Assembly: GCF_001022965.1 (NCBI RefSeq)
Contig: NZ_LECZ01000026.1
Location: 868,001 to 932,000 of the forward strand
Length of the DNA: 64,000 nt
DNA from: Enterobacter genomosp. O
GTDB lineage: Bacteria > Pseudomonadota > Gammaproteobacteria > Enterobacterales > Enterobacteriaceae
Reading direction: 5' to 3'
Shown piece after piece: positions 10,244 through 20,492 of this stretch (position 1 is the stretch's first letter; each line of letters begins with the position of its first letter). The notes below the pieces were generated by a model. That model did no database searches. It had not been told where the DNA came from and saw only the letters and a program-made list of their open reading frames with translations. A program made the position numbers and the translations under genes.

Positions 10244-11955
10244 TGAGCGAAAAACATCCAGGGCCACTGGTGGTCGAAGGTAAACTGACAGACGCCGAGC
10301 GCATGAAGCTGGAAAGCAACTACCTGCGCGGCACCATTGCTGAAGATCTGAATGACGGTCTCACCGGCGGTTTCAAAGGCGACAACTTCCTGCTGATCCG
10401 CTTCCACGGCATGTACCAGCAGGATGACCGCGACATTCGCGCCGAGCGTGCTGAACAGAAGCTGGAGCCGCGTCATGCGATGCTGCTGCGCTGCCGCCTG
10501 CCGGGCGGGGTGATCACCACGAAACAGTGGCAGGCCATCGACAAATTTGCAGGTGAAAACACAATTTACGGCAGCATCCGTCTGACCAACCGCCAGACCT
10601 TCCAGTTCCACGGTATTCTGAAGAAGAACGTGAAGCCGGTGCACCAGATGCTCCACTCCGTCGGGCTGGACGCGCTGGCGACCGCCAACGACATGAACCG
10701 TAACGTGCTCTGCACGTCGAACCCGTATGAGTCCGAGCTGCACGCCGAAGCGTACGAGTGGGCGAAGAAGATCTCCGAGCACCTGCTGCCGCGCACCCGC
10801 GCCTATGCGGAGATTTGGCTCGATCAGGAAAAAGTCGCGACCACGGACGAAGAGCCGATCCTGGGCCAGACCTACCTGCCGCGTAAGTTTAAAACTACTG
10901 TCGTGATCCCGCCGCAGAACGATATCGACCTGCACGCCAACGACATGAACTTCGTGGCGATTGCCGAGAACGGCAAGCTGGTCGGCTTTAACCTGCTGGT
11001 GGGCGGCGGCCTGTCCATTGAGCACGGTAACAAGAAAACCTATGCCCGCACCGCGAGCGAGTTCGGCTTCCTGCCGCTGGAGCACACGCTGGCCGTGGCC
11101 GAAGCCGTGGTCACTACCCAGCGCGACTGGGGCAACCGTACCGACCGTAAAAACGCGAAAACCAAATACACCCTGGAGCGCGTGGGCGTTGAGACGTTCA
11201 AAGAGGAAGTGGAGCGTCGTGCGGGGATCAAGTTTGAGCCTGTCCGCCCTTACGAATTCACTGGCCGCGGCGATCGCATTGGCTGGGTCAAAGGCATCGA
11301 CAATAAATGGCACCTGACGCTGTTTATCGAAAACGGCCGTATTCTGGATTATCCGGGCCGCCCGCTGAAAACCGGTCTGCTGGAAATTGCGAAGATCCAT
11401 AAAGGCGAGTTCCGCATTACCGCTAACCAGAACCTGATTATTGCCGGCGTGCCGGAGAGCCAAAAGGCGAAGATCGAGAAGCTGGCGCGCGAGCACGGGT
11501 TAATGGATGCGGTTAAACCGCAGCGTGAAAACTCGATGGCCTGCGTGTCGTTCCCGACCTGCCCGCTGGCGATGGCCGAAGCGGAACGTTTCCTGCCGTC
11601 ATTTACTGACAAAGTGGAAGCGATTCTGGAAAAACACGGCATTCCGGACGAGCATATTGTTATGCGCGTCACCGGCTGTCCGAACGGCTGCGGTCGTGCG
11701 ATGTTGGCCGAGCTCGGCCTGGTGGGCAAAGCGCCGGGTCGCTACAACGTACATCTGGGCGGTAACCGTATGGGAACGCGTATTCCGCGGATGTATCGCG
11801 AAAATATCACGGAACCGGAAATTCTCGATTCCATCGACGAGCTTGTCGGGCGCTGGGCGAAAGAGCGCGAAGCGGGTGAAGGCTTCGGCGACTTTACGGT
11901 GCGTGCGGGCATCATTCGCCCGGTGCTCGATCCCGCCAGGGATTTCTGGGAGTAA
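10243..11955 (+). CDS. cysI: Sulfite reductase hemoprotein (beta) subunit
   Basis: CysI binds siroheme and a 4Fe-4S cluster and reduces sulfite to sulfide using electrons from CysJ. The 570-residue length equals the E. coli protein. Both nitrite/sulfite reductase ferredoxin-like half domains and siroheme-binding regions are present. The four cluster cysteines occur as C-x5-C in CVSFPTC (about 434-440) and C-x3-C in CPNGC (about 479-483). The gene overlaps cysJ by one base and precedes cysH by 15 bp. Siroheme supply is provided by cysG encoded 2 kb downstream. Confidence 0.98.
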   Translation: MSEKHPGPLVVEGKLTDAERMKLESNYLRGTIAEDLNDGLTGGFKGDNFLLIRFHGMYQQDDRDIRAERAEQKLEPRHAMLLRCRLPGGVITTKQWQAIDKFAGENTIYGSIRLTNRQTFQFHGILKKNVKPVHQMLHSVGLDALATANDMNRNVLCTSNPYESELHAEAYEWAKKISEHLLPRTRAYAEIWLDQEKVATTDEEPILGQTYLPRKFKTTVVIPPQNDIDLHANDMNFVAIAENGKLVGFNLLVGGGLSIEHGNKKTYARTASEFGFLPLEHTLAVAEAVVTTQRDWGNRTDRKNAKTKYTLERVGVETFKEEVERRAGIKFEPVRPYEFTGRGDRIGWVKGIDNKWHLTLFIENGRILDYPGRPLKTGLLEIAKIHKGEFRITANQNLIIAGVPESQKAKIEKLAREHGLMDAVKPQRENSMACVSFPTCPLAMAEAERFLPSFTDKVEAILEKHGIPDEHIVMRVTGCPNGCGRAMLAELGLVGKAPGRYNVHLGGNRMGTRIPRMYRENITEPEILDSIDELVGRWAKEREAGEGFGDFTVRAGIIRPVLDPARDFWE

Positions 11956-11970
11956 CCACGAGAGGTAATT

Positions 11971-12705
11971 ATGTCCGTACTCGATCTAAACGCCCTTAAT
12001 GACCTGCCAAAAGTCGAACGCATTCTGGCGCTGGCAGAAACCAATGCTCACCTTGAAAAGCTGGACGCCGAAGGGCGCGTGGCGTGGGCGCTGGAAAACC
12101 TGCCGGGAGACTATGTGCTGTCGTCGAGCTTTGGTATTCAGGCGGCGGTCAGCCTGCATCTGGTGAATCAGATCCGTCCGGACATTCCGGTGATCCTCAC
12201 CGATACCGGCTACCTGTTCCCGGAAACCTACCAGTTTATTGACGAGCTGACGGACAAGCTCAAGCTGAACCTCAAAGTTTACCGCGCGACGGAAAGCGCG
12301 GCCTGGCAGGAGGCGCGCTACGGCAAGCTGTGGGAGCAGGGCGTTGAGGGCATTGAGAAATACAATGAGATCAACAAAGTTGAGCCGATGAACCGGGCGT
12401 TGAAAGAGCTTAATGCGCAGACCTGGTTCGCGGGTTTGCGCCGCGAGCAGTCCGGCAGCCGCGCCACGCTGCCGGTGCTGGCAGTTCAGCGCGGGGTCTT
12501 TAAAGTGCTGCCGATTATCGACTGGGATAACCGGACGGTGTATCAGTACCTGCAAAAGCACGGGCTGAAGTACCATCCGCTGTGGGATCAGGGCTACCTG
12601 TCAGTGGGGGATACCCACACCACGCGCAAATGGGAACCGGGAATGGCGGAAGAAGAGACGCGATTCTTTGGGCTGAAGCGCGAGTGCGGGCTGCACGAAG
12701 GGTAA
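11971..12705 (+). CDS. cysH: Phosphoadenylyl-sulfate (PAPS) reductase
   Basis: CysH reduces PAPS to sulfite using thioredoxin. The 244-residue protein has the PP-loop-like phosphate-binding region ([14 protein letters not shown]) and the C-terminal catalytic motif ECGLHEG with Cys239. The paired cysteines of plant-type APS reductases are absent, consistent with a PAPS-specific enterobacterial enzyme. It is the third gene of cysJIH, with AGAGG upstream of its ATG. Downstream, where E. coli carries its type I-E cas genes, there is only a short inverted repeat and then iap in the opposite direction. Confidence 0.97.
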   Translation: MSVLDLNALNDLPKVERILALAETNAHLEKLDAEGRVAWALENLPGDYVLSSSFGIQAAVSLHLVNQIRPDIPVILTDTGYLFPETYQFIDELTDKLKLNLKVYRATESAAWQEARYGKLWEQGVEGIEKYNEINKVEPMNRALKELNAQTWFAGLRREQSGSRATLPVLAVQRGVFKVLPIIDWDNRTVYQYLQKHGLKYHPLWDQGYLSVGDTHTTRKWEPGMAEEETRFFGLKRECGLHEG

Positions 12706-12716
12706 TTTCATTGACT

Positions 12717-12814
12717 CCCCCTCACCCTAACCCTCTCCCCAAAGGGGAGAGGGGATCGCCCGGAGCCGTCTTTTCTCCCTCGCCCCTTTGGGGAGAGGGC
12801 AGGGGTGAGGGGAA
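12717..12814. repeat. 98-bp inverted repeat of the CCCTCACCC/CCCTCTCCCC family
   Basis: The left unit CCCCTCACCCTAACCCTCTC and following bases recurs in inverted orientation at the right end as GGGGAGAGGGCAGGGGTGAG. The left arm itself folds (CCCTCTCCCC-AAA-GGGGAGAGGG). It lies between the convergent cysH and iap genes and could terminate both. Related copies are at 52187-52280, 52626-52662 and, partially, 62446-62470. Confidence 0.8.
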
Positions 12815-12823
12815 AATACCGCT

Positions 12824-13867
12824 CTACGCTTTCCCCGCTTTCGCCAGCTCTTTCACCAGCGGCAGCATTACTTTCACTACATCTCGGCTGCGGTGTTCAA
12901 TGCGCTGCGGCAGGGCGCTATCAATGTGCTGCTGATTATCCAGCATCACGTTATGCCAGCTTGTCCCGTTCGGGAAGGCTTTCGATTTTGCCCGCTGCTG
13001 ATAGCCATCTTTCTTGCCCAATGCCCAGTTTGTTGCTTCGACGTACAGCACCGGAATGCCCGCTTTATCGAACACTTCTCCGTCGTTGCAGCAGCCCGTT
13101 CCCCGCGGATAGTCCGGATTACCGCCGGGGTTGCTGGTGGCATAAACCCCGTGGCTGCGGGCAATCGCCAGTGCCCGGTCGCGCGTCAGCTTCCGCACGG
13201 TACCCGGCGTACTCTGTCCGCTGTTGAAATAAAGCTTATCGCCGACGATCAGGTTATCGAGGTTGATCACCAGCAGCGTATTTTTCTTCTCTTCAGCGCT
13301 CATGCGCTTCAGGAGATTCTCAGCGCCAAGCTTGCCCTCTTCTTCTCCGCTGGTGGCAACGAAACGAATGCCATACTGGGTGGGAATATTCTTCATCCGC
13401 TCGGCCAGTTCGAGCATCACGCCCAGGCCTGCCGCGTTATCGTCCATGCCCTGCAGCGTCAGACCGCCGAGGTTGTTATCCGTATCGGCGTCACTCATCG
13501 GCGCGTAGGTATCAAGGTGCGCCATAATAATAATCTGCTCGTTTGCGCTACCTTCATGAGCTGCGATAACCGTACTGCCGGTCACGTTATGCCAGTTTTT
13601 GGTTTTATTTCTGGAGGTATAAACGTAGCGGCTGTGAAACGATCGGATATCGCTCTGGTAACCCATGTCGGCAAACTGCTGGCGAATATAGTCAGCGGAG
13701 AGCATTTCTGCCGGTGAGCCGGTCATGCGCCCGGGGAAAACGGTGGCAATGTGCCGCGCCTGCATATTGGCGATTTCACCATACGGTTGATTTTTTGCCT
13801 GAGCCGGAAGGATAAAGCAAACGCCGAGCGCCAGGGCAGCAATACGGTGGCGCGTTGCGGAAAACAT
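12824..13867 (-). CDS. iap: Alkaline phosphatase isozyme conversion aminopeptidase (M28 family)
   Basis: Iap is an exported zinc aminopeptidase that trims N-terminal arginine from alkaline phosphatase. The 347-residue precursor has an N-terminal signal peptide (hydrophobic stretch about 9-23, cleavage likely after AQA at 24). It carries the M28 metal-site motifs: IIMAHLDTYAP, the GMDDNAAG segment with a bridging Asp, and the SGEEEGKLGAE segment with the catalytic Glu. Further ligand segments follow towards the C-terminus. It is divergent from cysG and convergent with cysH. In E. coli this gene flanks the CRISPR locus, which is missing here. Confidence 0.95.
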   Translation of the reverse strand: MFSATRHRIAALALGVCFILPAQAKNQPYGEIANMQARHIATVFPGRMTGSPAEMLSADYIRQQFADMGYQSDIRSFHSRYVYTSRNKTKNWHNVTGSTVIAAHEGSANEQIIIMAHLDTYAPMSDADTDNNLGGLTLQGMDDNAAGLGVMLELAERMKNIPTQYGIRFVATSGEEEGKLGAENLLKRMSAEEKKNTLLVINLDNLIVGDKLYFNSGQSTPGTVRKLTRDRALAIARSHGVYATSNPGGNPDYPRGTGCCNDGEVFDKAGIPVLYVEATNWALGKKDGYQQRAKSKAFPNGTSWHNVMLDNQQHIDSALPQRIEHRSRDVVKVMLPLVKELAKAGKA

Positions 13868-14013
13868 AGTGAGTCCTTAAAAACAGAGCAAAATTTTGAC
13901 CCGTCTAGTATGAAACTGTGATCGTCCTTACACAATTTGAATTGCTCTTAAATGCCCGAAATTTCGCGTGTTAAGCACTTTTTGATATTTGCTTTTCCAT
14001 CGCGTTATTCCAT

Positions 14014-14070
14014 TGAGTAACTACTCATTCCAATTCGTAATTTCATTCGCTCTAAGCCGCCCCCTATAGT
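14014..14070 (+). promoter_or_regulatory. Candidate CysB-type promoter of cysG-cysDNC
   Basis: A perfect dyad TGAGTA-AC-TACTCA (14014-14027) lies just upstream of a weak -35-like TTCATT (14042-14047). A 17-bp spacer and a TATAGT -10 (14065-14070) follow. The projected transcript start is about 28 bp before the cysG GTG. A weak -35 with an upstream dyad fits an activator-dependent promoter, and CysB is the expected activator. The remainder of the 13868-14104 gap is AT-rich and also serves iap. Confidence 0.5.
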
Positions 14071-14104
14071 CCCTCTATTCCTCGTTGTTAGTGAGTTGTT
14101 GCTT

Positions 14105-15463
14105 GTGGACTATCTGCCCTTATTTGCCGCGATTAAAGAGAAACCGGTGCTGGTTGTTGGTACGGGTGACATTGCCGATCGCAAAATCGCGTTTTTGCAG
14201 CGCGCGGGCGCGCGGGTGCAGGTCGTCGCAGCGGCAGATTTCGACGAGTCACAAATCGACAGCGTGGTGCTGGTGATTGCGGCAACTGAGGATCGCGAGC
14301 TGAACCGACGCGTTTCCGATGCCGCTCAGGCGCGTTACCGGCTGGTGAACGTGGTTGACGACCAGCCTTTGTGCTCGTTTATCTTCCCGTCGATTGTCGA
14401 TCGCTCTCCGCTGCTGGTCGCCATCTCTTCCGGCGGTACCGCACCGGTACTGGCGCGCGTGCTGCGTGAAAAAATTGAAGCGCTGCTGCCGACCAGCCTT
14501 GGGCGGATGGCGGAAAAAGCCAGCTTCTGGCGTAACCACCTGAAAACCCGCCTGACCAGCGTGGCGGAGCGCCGTCGCTTCTGGGAGCGCGTGTTTCGCG
14601 GCCGCTTTGCCAGCCTGATGCATGCCGGTAACGAGACGGCGGCGCAAAAAATACTCGAAGACGAACTGGATAACCCCGGCAGTACGGGCGGGGAGATCAT
14701 TCTGGTGGGCGCGGGGCCGGGCGATGCCGGGCTCCTGACGCTGCGCGGCCTGCAGGTGCTGCAGGACGCGGACGTGGTGTTCTATGACCATCTGGTTACC
14801 GACGGCGTGCGCGAGCTGATCCGTCGCGACGCGGAGCAAATCTGCGTCGGCAAACGGGCGGGCGAGCACTCCGTCCCGCAGCACGACACCAATCAGATGC
14901 TGATTGACGCCGCAAAAGCCGGAAAAACCGTGGTGCGCCTGAAAGGGGGCGATCCGTTTATTTTCGGCCGCGGCGGCGAAGAGCTGCAGGCGGCAGCCGA
15001 AGCCGGGGTACCGTTCCAGGTGGTGCCCGGTATCACGGCGGCCTCGGCGGTAACGGCCTACGCCGGTATTCCGCTGACCCACCGCGATTACGCCCAGAGC
15101 GTGACCTTTGTGACTGGCCACTACAAGGCGGACAGCACGCCGTTTGACTGGTCGCACCTCGCCCAGAGCCGACAGACGCTGGCTATCTACATGGGCACGA
15201 TGAAGGCGGCGGACATCAGCGAACAGCTTATTCAGCACGGCCGCGCTGCGACGACGCCCGTGGCCGTCATTTCTCGCGGTACGCGCGTCGATCAGCACGT
15301 TGCTATCGGCACGCTTGACGATCTTGCAACCCTGGCGAAAGACGCCCCAATGCCCGCCCTGATCGTGGTGGGGGAAGTGGTGCAGCTTCACAGCACGCTC
15401 GCCTGGTTTCAGCACACAACCGACACAGAAGGCTTTGGCGCTTCTGTCATAAATTTGGCTTAA
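14105..15463 (+). CDS. cysG: Siroheme synthase (trifunctional CysG)
   Basis: CysG makes siroheme from uroporphyrinogen III: a C-terminal SAM methyltransferase and an N-terminal dehydrogenase/ferrochelatase. The 452-residue product begins [20 protein letters not shown]. It shows the NAD-binding start ([11 protein letters not shown]) and the conserved [11 protein letters not shown], whose Ser is phosphorylated in Salmonella CysG. The methyltransferase motifs are [34 protein letters not shown] and VPGITAAS. The GTG at 14105 is preferred over the upstream TTGs because it matches the CysG start and follows GTGAG. cysD begins 9 bp downstream, so it heads a cysG-D-N-C operon. E. coli K-12 instead carries its only cysG beside nirBDC. 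Other enterics have both copies, so this may be the second siroheme synthase. Confidence 0.93.
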   Translation: MDYLPLFAAIKEKPVLVVGTGDIADRKIAFLQRAGARVQVVAAADFDESQIDSVVLVIAATEDRELNRRVSDAAQARYRLVNVVDDQPLCSFIFPSIVDRSPLLVAISSGGTAPVLARVLREKIEALLPTSLGRMAEKASFWRNHLKTRLTSVAERRRFWERVFRGRFASLMHAGNETAAQKILEDELDNPGSTGGEIILVGAGPGDAGLLTLRGLQVLQDADVVFYDHLVTDGVRELIRRDAEQICVGKRAGEHSVPQHDTNQMLIDAAKAGKTVVRLKGGDPFIFGRGGEELQAAAEAGVPFQVVPGITAASAVTAYAGIPLTHRDYAQSVTFVTGHYKADSTPFDWSHLAQSRQTLAIYMGTMKAADISEQLIQHGRAATTPVAVISRGTRVDQHVAIGTLDDLATLAKDAPMPALIVVGEVVQLHSTLAWFQHTTDTEGFGASVINLA

Positions 15464-15472
15464 GGAACGGTT

Positions 15473-16381
15473 ATGGACCAAAAACGTCTTACACACCTGC
15501 GGCAGCTCGAAGCGGAAAGTATCCATATTATCCGCGAAGTGGCCGCCGAGTTTTCTAACCCGGTGATGATGTACTCCATCGGTAAAGATTCCAGCGTCAT
15601 GCTGCATCTGGCGCGTAAAGCGTTTTATCCGGGTACGCTGCCGTTCCCGCTGCTGCACGTGGATACCGGCTGGAAATTCCGCGAAATGTACGAGTTCCGC
15701 GACCGTACCGCGAAAGCCTACGGCTGCGAGCTGCTGGTGCATAAAAACCCGGAAGGGGTGGCGATGGGCATTAACCCGTTCGTGCACGGCAGCGCCAAGC
15801 ACACCGATATCATGAAAACCGAAGGGCTGAAGCAGGCGCTGAATAAATACGGTTTTGATGCGGCCTTCGGCGGCGCGCGCCGTGACGAAGAGAAGTCCCG
15901 CGCCAAAGAGCGTATCTACTCCTTCCGCGACCGCTTCCACCGCTGGGACCCAAAAAACCAGCGTCCGGAGCTGTGGCACAACTACAACGGCCAGATCAAC
16001 AAAGGCGAAAGCATTCGCGTCTTCCCGCTCTCCAACTGGACCGAGCTGGATATCTGGCAGTACATCTATCTGGAAAACATCGAGATCGTTCCGCTGTATC
16101 TGGCCGCCGAGCGTCCGGTGCTGGAGCGCGACGGCATGCTGATGATGATCGATGACGATCGCATCGACCTGCAGCCGGGTGAAGTGATCAAACAACAGAT
16201 GGTACGCTTCCGTACCCTCGGCTGCTGGCCGCTGACCGGCGCGGTGGAATCCAGCGCGCAGACGCTGCCGGAGATCATCGAAGAGATGCTGGTGTCGACC
16301 ACCAGCGAGCGACAGGGGCGCGTGATTGACCGCGACCAGGCAGGCTCCATGGAGCTGAAGAAACGTCAGGGTTATTTCTAA
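15473..16381 (+). CDS. cysD: Sulfate adenylyltransferase small subunit
   Basis: CysD with CysN forms ATP sulfurylase, which activates sulfate to adenosine 5'-phosphosulfate. The 302-residue protein is of normal length and has the PP-motif [12 protein letters not shown] (about 36-47) that binds ATP pyrophosphate. Conserved blocks [13 protein letters not shown] and [20 protein letters not shown] follow. Spacing is 9 bp from cysG upstream and 9 bp to cysN downstream, consistent with one operon under sulfur-limitation control. Confidence 0.98.
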   Translation: MDQKRLTHLRQLEAESIHIIREVAAEFSNPVMMYSIGKDSSVMLHLARKAFYPGTLPFPLLHVDTGWKFREMYEFRDRTAKAYGCELLVHKNPEGVAMGINPFVHGSAKHTDIMKTEGLKQALNKYGFDAAFGGARRDEEKSRAKERIYSFRDRFHRWDPKNQRPELWHNYNGQINKGESIRVFPLSNWTELDIWQYIYLENIEIVPLYLAAERPVLERDGMLMMIDDDRIDLQPGEVIKQQMVRFRTLGCWPLTGAVESSAQTLPEIIEEMLVSTTSERQGRVIDRDQAGSMELKKRQGYF

Positions 16382-16390
16382 GGAGCCGCC

Positions 16391-17815
16391 ATGAACACCA
16401 CTATTGCTCAACAAATTGCCAACGAAGGCGGCGTGGAAGCGTATCTGCACGCCCAACAACATAAAAGTCTGCTGCGTTTTCTGACCTGCGGCAGCGTGGA
16501 TGACGGGAAAAGCACCCTGATTGGCCGCCTGCTTCACGATACGCGCCAGATTTACGAAGATCAGCTCTCTTCCCTGCATAACGACAGTAAACGTCACGGT
16601 ACCCAGGGCGAAAAGCTGGATCTGGCGCTGCTGGTGGATGGCCTGCAGGCGGAGCGCGAGCAGGGCATCACCATCGACGTGGCCTACCGCTACTTCTCCA
16701 CCGAGAAGCGCAAATTTATTATCGCCGACACCCCGGGGCACGAGCAGTACACCCGCAATATGGCGACCGGTGCGTCGACATGCGACCTGGCGATCCTGCT
16801 GATCGACGCCCGTAAAGGCGTACTGGATCAGACCCGTCGCCACAGCTTTATCTCCACGCTGCTGGGGATCAAACACCTGGTGGTGGCGGTCAACAAGATG
16901 GATCTGGTTAACTTCAGCGAAGAGAAGTTCGAGGAGATTCGCCAGAGCTATCTGACCTTTGCCGAACAGCTGCCGGGCAACCTCGATATTCGCTTTGTGC
17001 CGCTCTCGGCGCTGGAAGGGGATAACGTTGCCTCCCAGAGCGCGAATATGCCGTGGTACAGCGGCCCGACGCTGCTGGAAGTGCTGGAAACCGTTGAGAT
17101 CCAGCGCGTGGTCGACACCCAGCCGATGCGTTTCCCGGTGCAGTACGTGAACCGTCCTAACCTCGACTTCCGCGGCTTCTCCGGCACCCTCGCGTCAGGC
17201 TCCGTGAAGGTGGGTCAGCGCGTCAAGGTGCTGCCATCCGGCGTGGAATCGACCATCGCCCGCATCGTCACCTTTGACGGTGACCTGCAGGAAGCGGGCG
17301 CTGGTGAAGCGGTAACCCTGGTGCTGAAAGACGAAATTGATATCAGCCGGGGCGATCTGCTGGTGGATGCCCACGAAACGCTGGCGGCGGTGCAGGGCGC
17401 GTCCGTGGACGTGGTATGGATGGCGGAGCAGCCACTGACTGCGGGCCAGAGCTACGATATCAAAATTGCCGGCAAGAAAACCCGCGCCCGCGTGGACGGA
17501 ATTCAGTTCCAGGTGGATATCAACAACCTGACCCAACGCGAGGTCACTGAGCTGCCGCTGAACGGCATTGGTCTGGTCGATCTGACCTTCGACGAACCGC
17601 TGGTGCTGGATCCGTATCAGCAGAACCCGGTCACGGGTGGGCTTATCTTTATCGACCGCCTGACGAACGTCACCGTCGGCGCGGGAATGGTGCGCGAGCC
17701 AAACGAGCAGGCGAGCGTGGCATCTGAATTCAGCGCCTTCGAGCTGGAACTGAACGCGCTGGTGCGTAAGCACTTCCCGCACTGGGGTGCCCGCGATCTG
17801 CTGGGAGGCAAGTAA
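16391..17815 (+). CDS. cysN: Sulfate adenylyltransferase GTPase subunit
   Basis: CysN hydrolyses GTP to drive APS formation by CysD. The 474-residue protein carries the EF-Tu-like GTPase domain: P-loop GSVDDGKST (about 35-43), DTPGHEQY switch II and NKMD. Two beta-barrel domains follow, as in elongation factors. It has no fused CysC kinase domain, which is encoded separately. The TAA stop overlaps the cysC ATG by one base (TAATG), so translation is probably coupled. Confidence 0.98.
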   Translation: MNTTIAQQIANEGGVEAYLHAQQHKSLLRFLTCGSVDDGKSTLIGRLLHDTRQIYEDQLSSLHNDSKRHGTQGEKLDLALLVDGLQAEREQGITIDVAYRYFSTEKRKFIIADTPGHEQYTRNMATGASTCDLAILLIDARKGVLDQTRRHSFISTLLGIKHLVVAVNKMDLVNFSEEKFEEIRQSYLTFAEQLPGNLDIRFVPLSALEGDNVASQSANMPWYSGPTLLEVLETVEIQRVVDTQPMRFPVQYVNRPNLDFRGFSGTLASGSVKVGQRVKVLPSGVESTIARIVTFDGDLQEAGAGEAVTLVLKDEIDISRGDLLVDAHETLAAVQGASVDVVWMAEQPLTAGQSYDIKIAGKKTRARVDGIQFQVDINNLTQREVTELPLNGIGLVDLTFDEPLVLDPYQQNPVTGGLIFIDRLTNVTVGAGMVREPNEQASVASEFSAFELELNALVRKHFPHWGARDLLGGK

Positions 17816-18420
17816 TGGCTGCCCATGATGAGAACGTCGTCTGGCATCCTCATCCGGTCACCGTCGCCCAGCGCGAACAGCTCCACGGTCACCGTGGGGT
17901 TGTGCTGTGGTTTACCGGGCTGTCCGGCTCGGGTAAATCGACGGTTGCAGGCGCTCTGGAAGAGGCGTTGCATCAGCAGGGCGTAAGCACGTACCTGCTG
18001 GATGGCGACAACGTGCGCCACGGCCTGTGCAGCGATTTAGGGTTCAGCGACGACGATCGTAAAGAGAACATCCGCCGGGTCGGGGAAGTCGCCAGCCTGA
18101 TGGCCGACGCCGGGCTGGTGGTGCTGACTGCGTTTATCTCTCCGCACCGCGCCGAGCGTCAGATGGTGCGCGAGCGCGTGGGTCAGGATCGTTTTATCGA
18201 AGTGTTTGTCGACACCCCGCTGGAGGTTTGCGAGGCGCGCGATCCGAAAGGGCTGTACAAAAAAGCCCGGGCCGGTGAACTGCGCAACTTCACCGGAATT
18301 GACGCGGTATACGAAGCGCCTGAATCGCCAGAGATTCACCTCGAAGGTCAACAATTGGTAACAAATTTAGTAAGCCAATTATTAGACCTGCTGAGACGGG
18401 ACGATATTATCAGATCCTGA
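17815..18420 (+). CDS. cysC: Adenylyl-sulfate (APS) kinase
   Basis: CysC phosphorylates APS at the 3' position to give PAPS, the substrate of CysH. The 201-residue protein has the Walker A motif GLSGSGKS (about 35-42), the DGDNVRHGL substrate segment (63-71) and LTAFISPHR with the reactive Ser109 position. It is the last gene of cysG-D-N-C and is followed by a perfect 11-bp hairpin. Confidence 0.97.
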   Translation: MAAHDENVVWHPHPVTVAQREQLHGHRGVVLWFTGLSGSGKSTVAGALEEALHQQGVSTYLLDGDNVRHGLCSDLGFSDDDRKENIRRVGEVASLMADAGLVVLTAFISPHRAERQMVRERVGQDRFIEVFVDTPLEVCEARDPKGLYKKARAGELRNFTGIDAVYEAPESPEIHLEGQQLVTNLVSQLLDLLRRDDIIRS

Positions 18421-18426
18421 GACGGT

Positions 18427-18455
18427 ATCGTTCGGGAGCTGTCTTCCCGAACGAT
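18427..18455 (+). terminator. Hairpin after cysC
   Basis: ATCGTTCGGGA (18427-18437) and TCCCGAACGAT (18445-18455) are perfect 11-bp arms around a 7-base loop, 7 bp past the cysC stop. No T-run follows, so it may stabilise the transcript 3' end or need Rho rather than terminate alone. Confidence 0.55.
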
Positions 18456-18478
18456 GAGTCACGGTCACAGGATTAGCT

Positions 18479-18805
18479 ATGCGCAACAGTGAAAATTATA
18501 TTATCACCACCGGGTCGGAGCCGCTTGCGACCGACGACGAAACGACCTGGTCATTTCCTGGGGCCATCATTGGCTTCGTCTCATGGCTGCTGGCGCTTGG
18601 CATCCCGTTTCTCATCTACGGCGGTAACACGCTGTTCTTCTTTCTCTACACCTGGCCTTTCTTCCTGGCCCTGATGCCCGTGGCGGTTGTCGTCGGCATT
18701 GCGCTGCACTCGCTGCTCAACGGCAGGCTTCTGTACAGTACCGCGATCACGATTGTGACGGTGGTCCTGATGTTTGGTCTGTTATTTTTGTGGCTCATGG
18801 GCTAA
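18479..18805 (+). CDS. ygbE: Inner membrane protein of the DUF3561 (YgbE) family
   Basis: A 108-residue protein with three predicted membrane segments (about 23-40, 46-70 and 80-104) after a short polar N-terminus. Its position between cysC and ftsB, its length and its sequence match E. coli YgbE, whose function is unknown. The start is the ATG at 18479, preceded by AGGA about 10 bp upstream. It may be co-transcribed with the cys genes by read-through, but a hairpin intervenes. Confidence 0.85.
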   Translation: MRNSENYIITTGSEPLATDDETTWSFPGAIIGFVSWLLALGIPFLIYGGNTLFFFLYTWPFFLALMPVAVVVGIALHSLLNGRLLYSTAITIVTVVLMFGLLFLWLMG

Positions 18806-18971
18806 CTTCAGCCATAATTCAAACCGTAACCAACTGTGTGACGATATTGTGCAGGACGATTCTGCGGAAAAAATGTGGTACATTTGCCCGCGATGTTGCG
18901 GCATCTCTGTTACCCCGGCGTAGTGCTCTGGGGAAGTCTTGGGATGAGGATGCCGTTTTTCAGGGGGCAGG

Positions 18972-19283
18972 ATGGGTAAACTAACGCTGCTGTTGCTGGC
19001 TTTGCTAATCTGGCTGCAATATTCGCTGTGGTTCGGTAAGAACGGACTGCACGACTATAGCCGGGTGAGTGATGACGTCGCGGCTCAGCAGGCAACAAAC
19101 GCCAAACTTAAGGCGCGAAACGATCAACTCTTTGCTGAAATTGATGACCTCAATGGCGGGCAAGAGGCGATTGAGGAACGCGCACGCAATGAACTCAGTA
19201 TGACTAAGCCGGGCGAAACCTTTTATCGTCTGGTTCCGGATGCGTCTAAACGCAATCAGGGCTCAGCACAGAACAATCGATAA
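18972..19283 (+). CDS. ftsB: Cell division protein FtsB
   Basis: FtsB is a bitopic membrane protein that joins FtsL and FtsQ in the divisome and helps activate septal peptidoglycan synthesis. The 103-residue protein starts [20 protein letters not shown] (one membrane span, about 4-20). A periplasmic coiled coil follows (about 30-70, [20 protein letters not shown]). The conserved [13 protein letters not shown] region links to FtsQ binding. The 166-bp upstream gap after ygbE probably contains its promoter. ispD follows 19 bp later. Confidence 0.96.
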   Translation: MGKLTLLLLALLIWLQYSLWFGKNGLHDYSRVSDDVAAQQATNAKLKARNDQLFAEIDDLNGGQEAIEERARNELSMTKPGETFYRLVPDASKRNQGSAQNNR

Positions 19284-19302
19284 TCAGGCCCAGGATTACG
19301 AC

Positions 19303-20013
19303 ATGGCAGCAACTTTTTCGGACGTATGTGCCGTGGTGCCGGCCGCAGGTTTTGGCCGGCGCATGCAAACAGAATGTCCCAAGCAGTACCTCTCTATTGG
19401 CGATAAAACGATCCTCGAGCACGCCGTGGCGGCGCTGCTGGCGCACCCCAGGGTGACGCACGTGGTCATCGCCATCAGCCCGGGCGATGCGCGCTTCGCG
19501 CAGCTACCGCTGGCAAATCACCCGCAGATTACCGTTGTCGACGGCGGTGCCGAGCGCGCCGATTCCGTGCTGGCGGGCATTCAGGCTGCCGGAAACGCGC
19601 AGTGGGTGCTGGTGCATGACGCGGCGCGTCCGTGCCTGCACCAGGACGATCTGGCGCGCCTGCTGGCGCTGAGTGAAACCAGTAACGTGGGTGGCATTCT
19701 GGCCGCCCCGGTGCGCGACACCATGAAGCGGGCCGAGCCGGGCAAACGGGCCATCGCCCATACCGTCGAGCGCGTCGATTTATGGCACGCGCTGACGCCA
19801 CAGTTTTTTCCCCGCGAATTACTCCACGACTGCTTAACGCGTGCGCTGACTGAAGGGGCGACCATTACGGACGAGGCCTCTGCGCTGGAGTATTGCGGTT
19901 TCCACCCAACGCTTGTTGAAGGGCGTGCTGATAATATTAAAGTGACGCGTCCCGAGGATTTACAGCTCGCGGAATTCTATCTTACCCGTTCGACCCATCA
20001 GGAGAAGGCATAA
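19303..20013 (+). CDS. ispD: 2-C-methyl-D-erythritol 4-phosphate cytidylyltransferase
   Basis: IspD attaches CMP to methylerythritol phosphate in the non-mevalonate isoprenoid pathway. The 236-residue protein matches the family length. It has the nucleotide-binding start [18 protein letters not shown] (about 11-28), VHDAARP and the C-terminal VTRPEDL motif. The ATG at 19303 is chosen over the in-frame 19240 start, which lies inside ftsB and adds no family sequence. Its TAA overlaps the ispF ATG by one base (TAATG). Confidence 0.97.
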   Translation: MAATFSDVCAVVPAAGFGRRMQTECPKQYLSIGDKTILEHAVAALLAHPRVTHVVIAISPGDARFAQLPLANHPQITVVDGGAERADSVLAGIQAAGNAQWVLVHDAARPCLHQDDLARLLALSETSNVGGILAAPVRDTMKRAEPGKRAIAHTVERVDLWHALTPQFFPRELLHDCLTRALTEGATITDEASALEYCGFHPTLVEGRADNIKVTRPEDLQLAEFYLTRSTHQEKA

Positions 20014-20492
20014 TGCGAATTGGACACGGTTTTGATGTACACGCCTTTGGCGGAGAAGGCCCAATTATCATTGGCGGCGTGCGCATTCCTTATGAAAAAG
20101 GACTGCTGGCCCATTCTGATGGCGACGTGGCGCTGCATGCGCTGACCGACGCGCTGCTCGGCGCGGCCGCGCTGGGAGATATCGGCAAGCTGTTCCCGGA
20201 CACCGACCCGGCGTTTAAAGGCGCTGACAGCCGCGAGCTGCTGCGCGAAGCGTGGCGCCGCATTCAGGCTAAGGGCTACACCCTCGGCAACGTCGACGTG
20301 ACGATTATCGCCCAAGCGCCGAAAATGCTGCCGCATATTCCGCAGATGCGCGTCTTTATTGCAGAAGATCTGGGCTGCCATATGGACGATGTCAACGTCA
20401 AAGCGACAACCACCGAGAAGCTGGGCTTTACCGGCCGCGGCGAAGGAATTGCCTGTGAAGCCGTGGCGCTGCTGGTGAAGGCGAGCAAATGA
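20013..20492 (+). CDS. ispF: 2-C-methyl-D-erythritol 2,4-cyclodiphosphate synthase
   Basis: IspF cyclises CDP-methylerythritol 2-phosphate with release of CMP, two steps after IspD. The 159-residue protein begins [14 protein letters not shown], giving the metal ligands Asp8 and His10. The third ligand His is in [14 protein letters not shown]. The C-terminal region [21 protein letters not shown] is the conserved substrate site. It overlaps ispD by one base and truD by 4 bases (ATGA). Confidence 0.98.
   Translation: MRIGHGFDVHAFGGEGPIIIGGVRIPYEKGLLAHSDGDVALHALTDALLGAAALGDIGKLFPDTDPAFKGADSRELLREAWRRIQAKGYTLGNVDVTIIAQAPKMLPHIPQMRVFIAEDLGCHMDDVNVKATTTEKLGFTGRGEGIACEAVALLVKASK

Noticed and set aside
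10240..11496. 418-codon open frame opposite cysI
   Set aside because: Shadow of cysI; the sense frame carries the siroheme and cluster cysteines.
12706..12823. CRISPR array or cas remnants between cysH and iap
   Set aside because: Looked for repeated 28-29 bp units with regular spacers and for cas-like frames; only one inverted repeat of another family is present.
12582..12935. 117-codon frame across the cysH end and the downstream repeat
   Set aside because: Overlaps cysH and the inverted repeat, and has no independent start signal or family resemblance.
14249..16876. 875-codon open frame on the minus strand opposite cysG, cysD and cysN
   Set aside because: It spans three unrelated real genes on the other strand and has the composition of a shadow frame, rich in His, Gln and Arg, with no domain.
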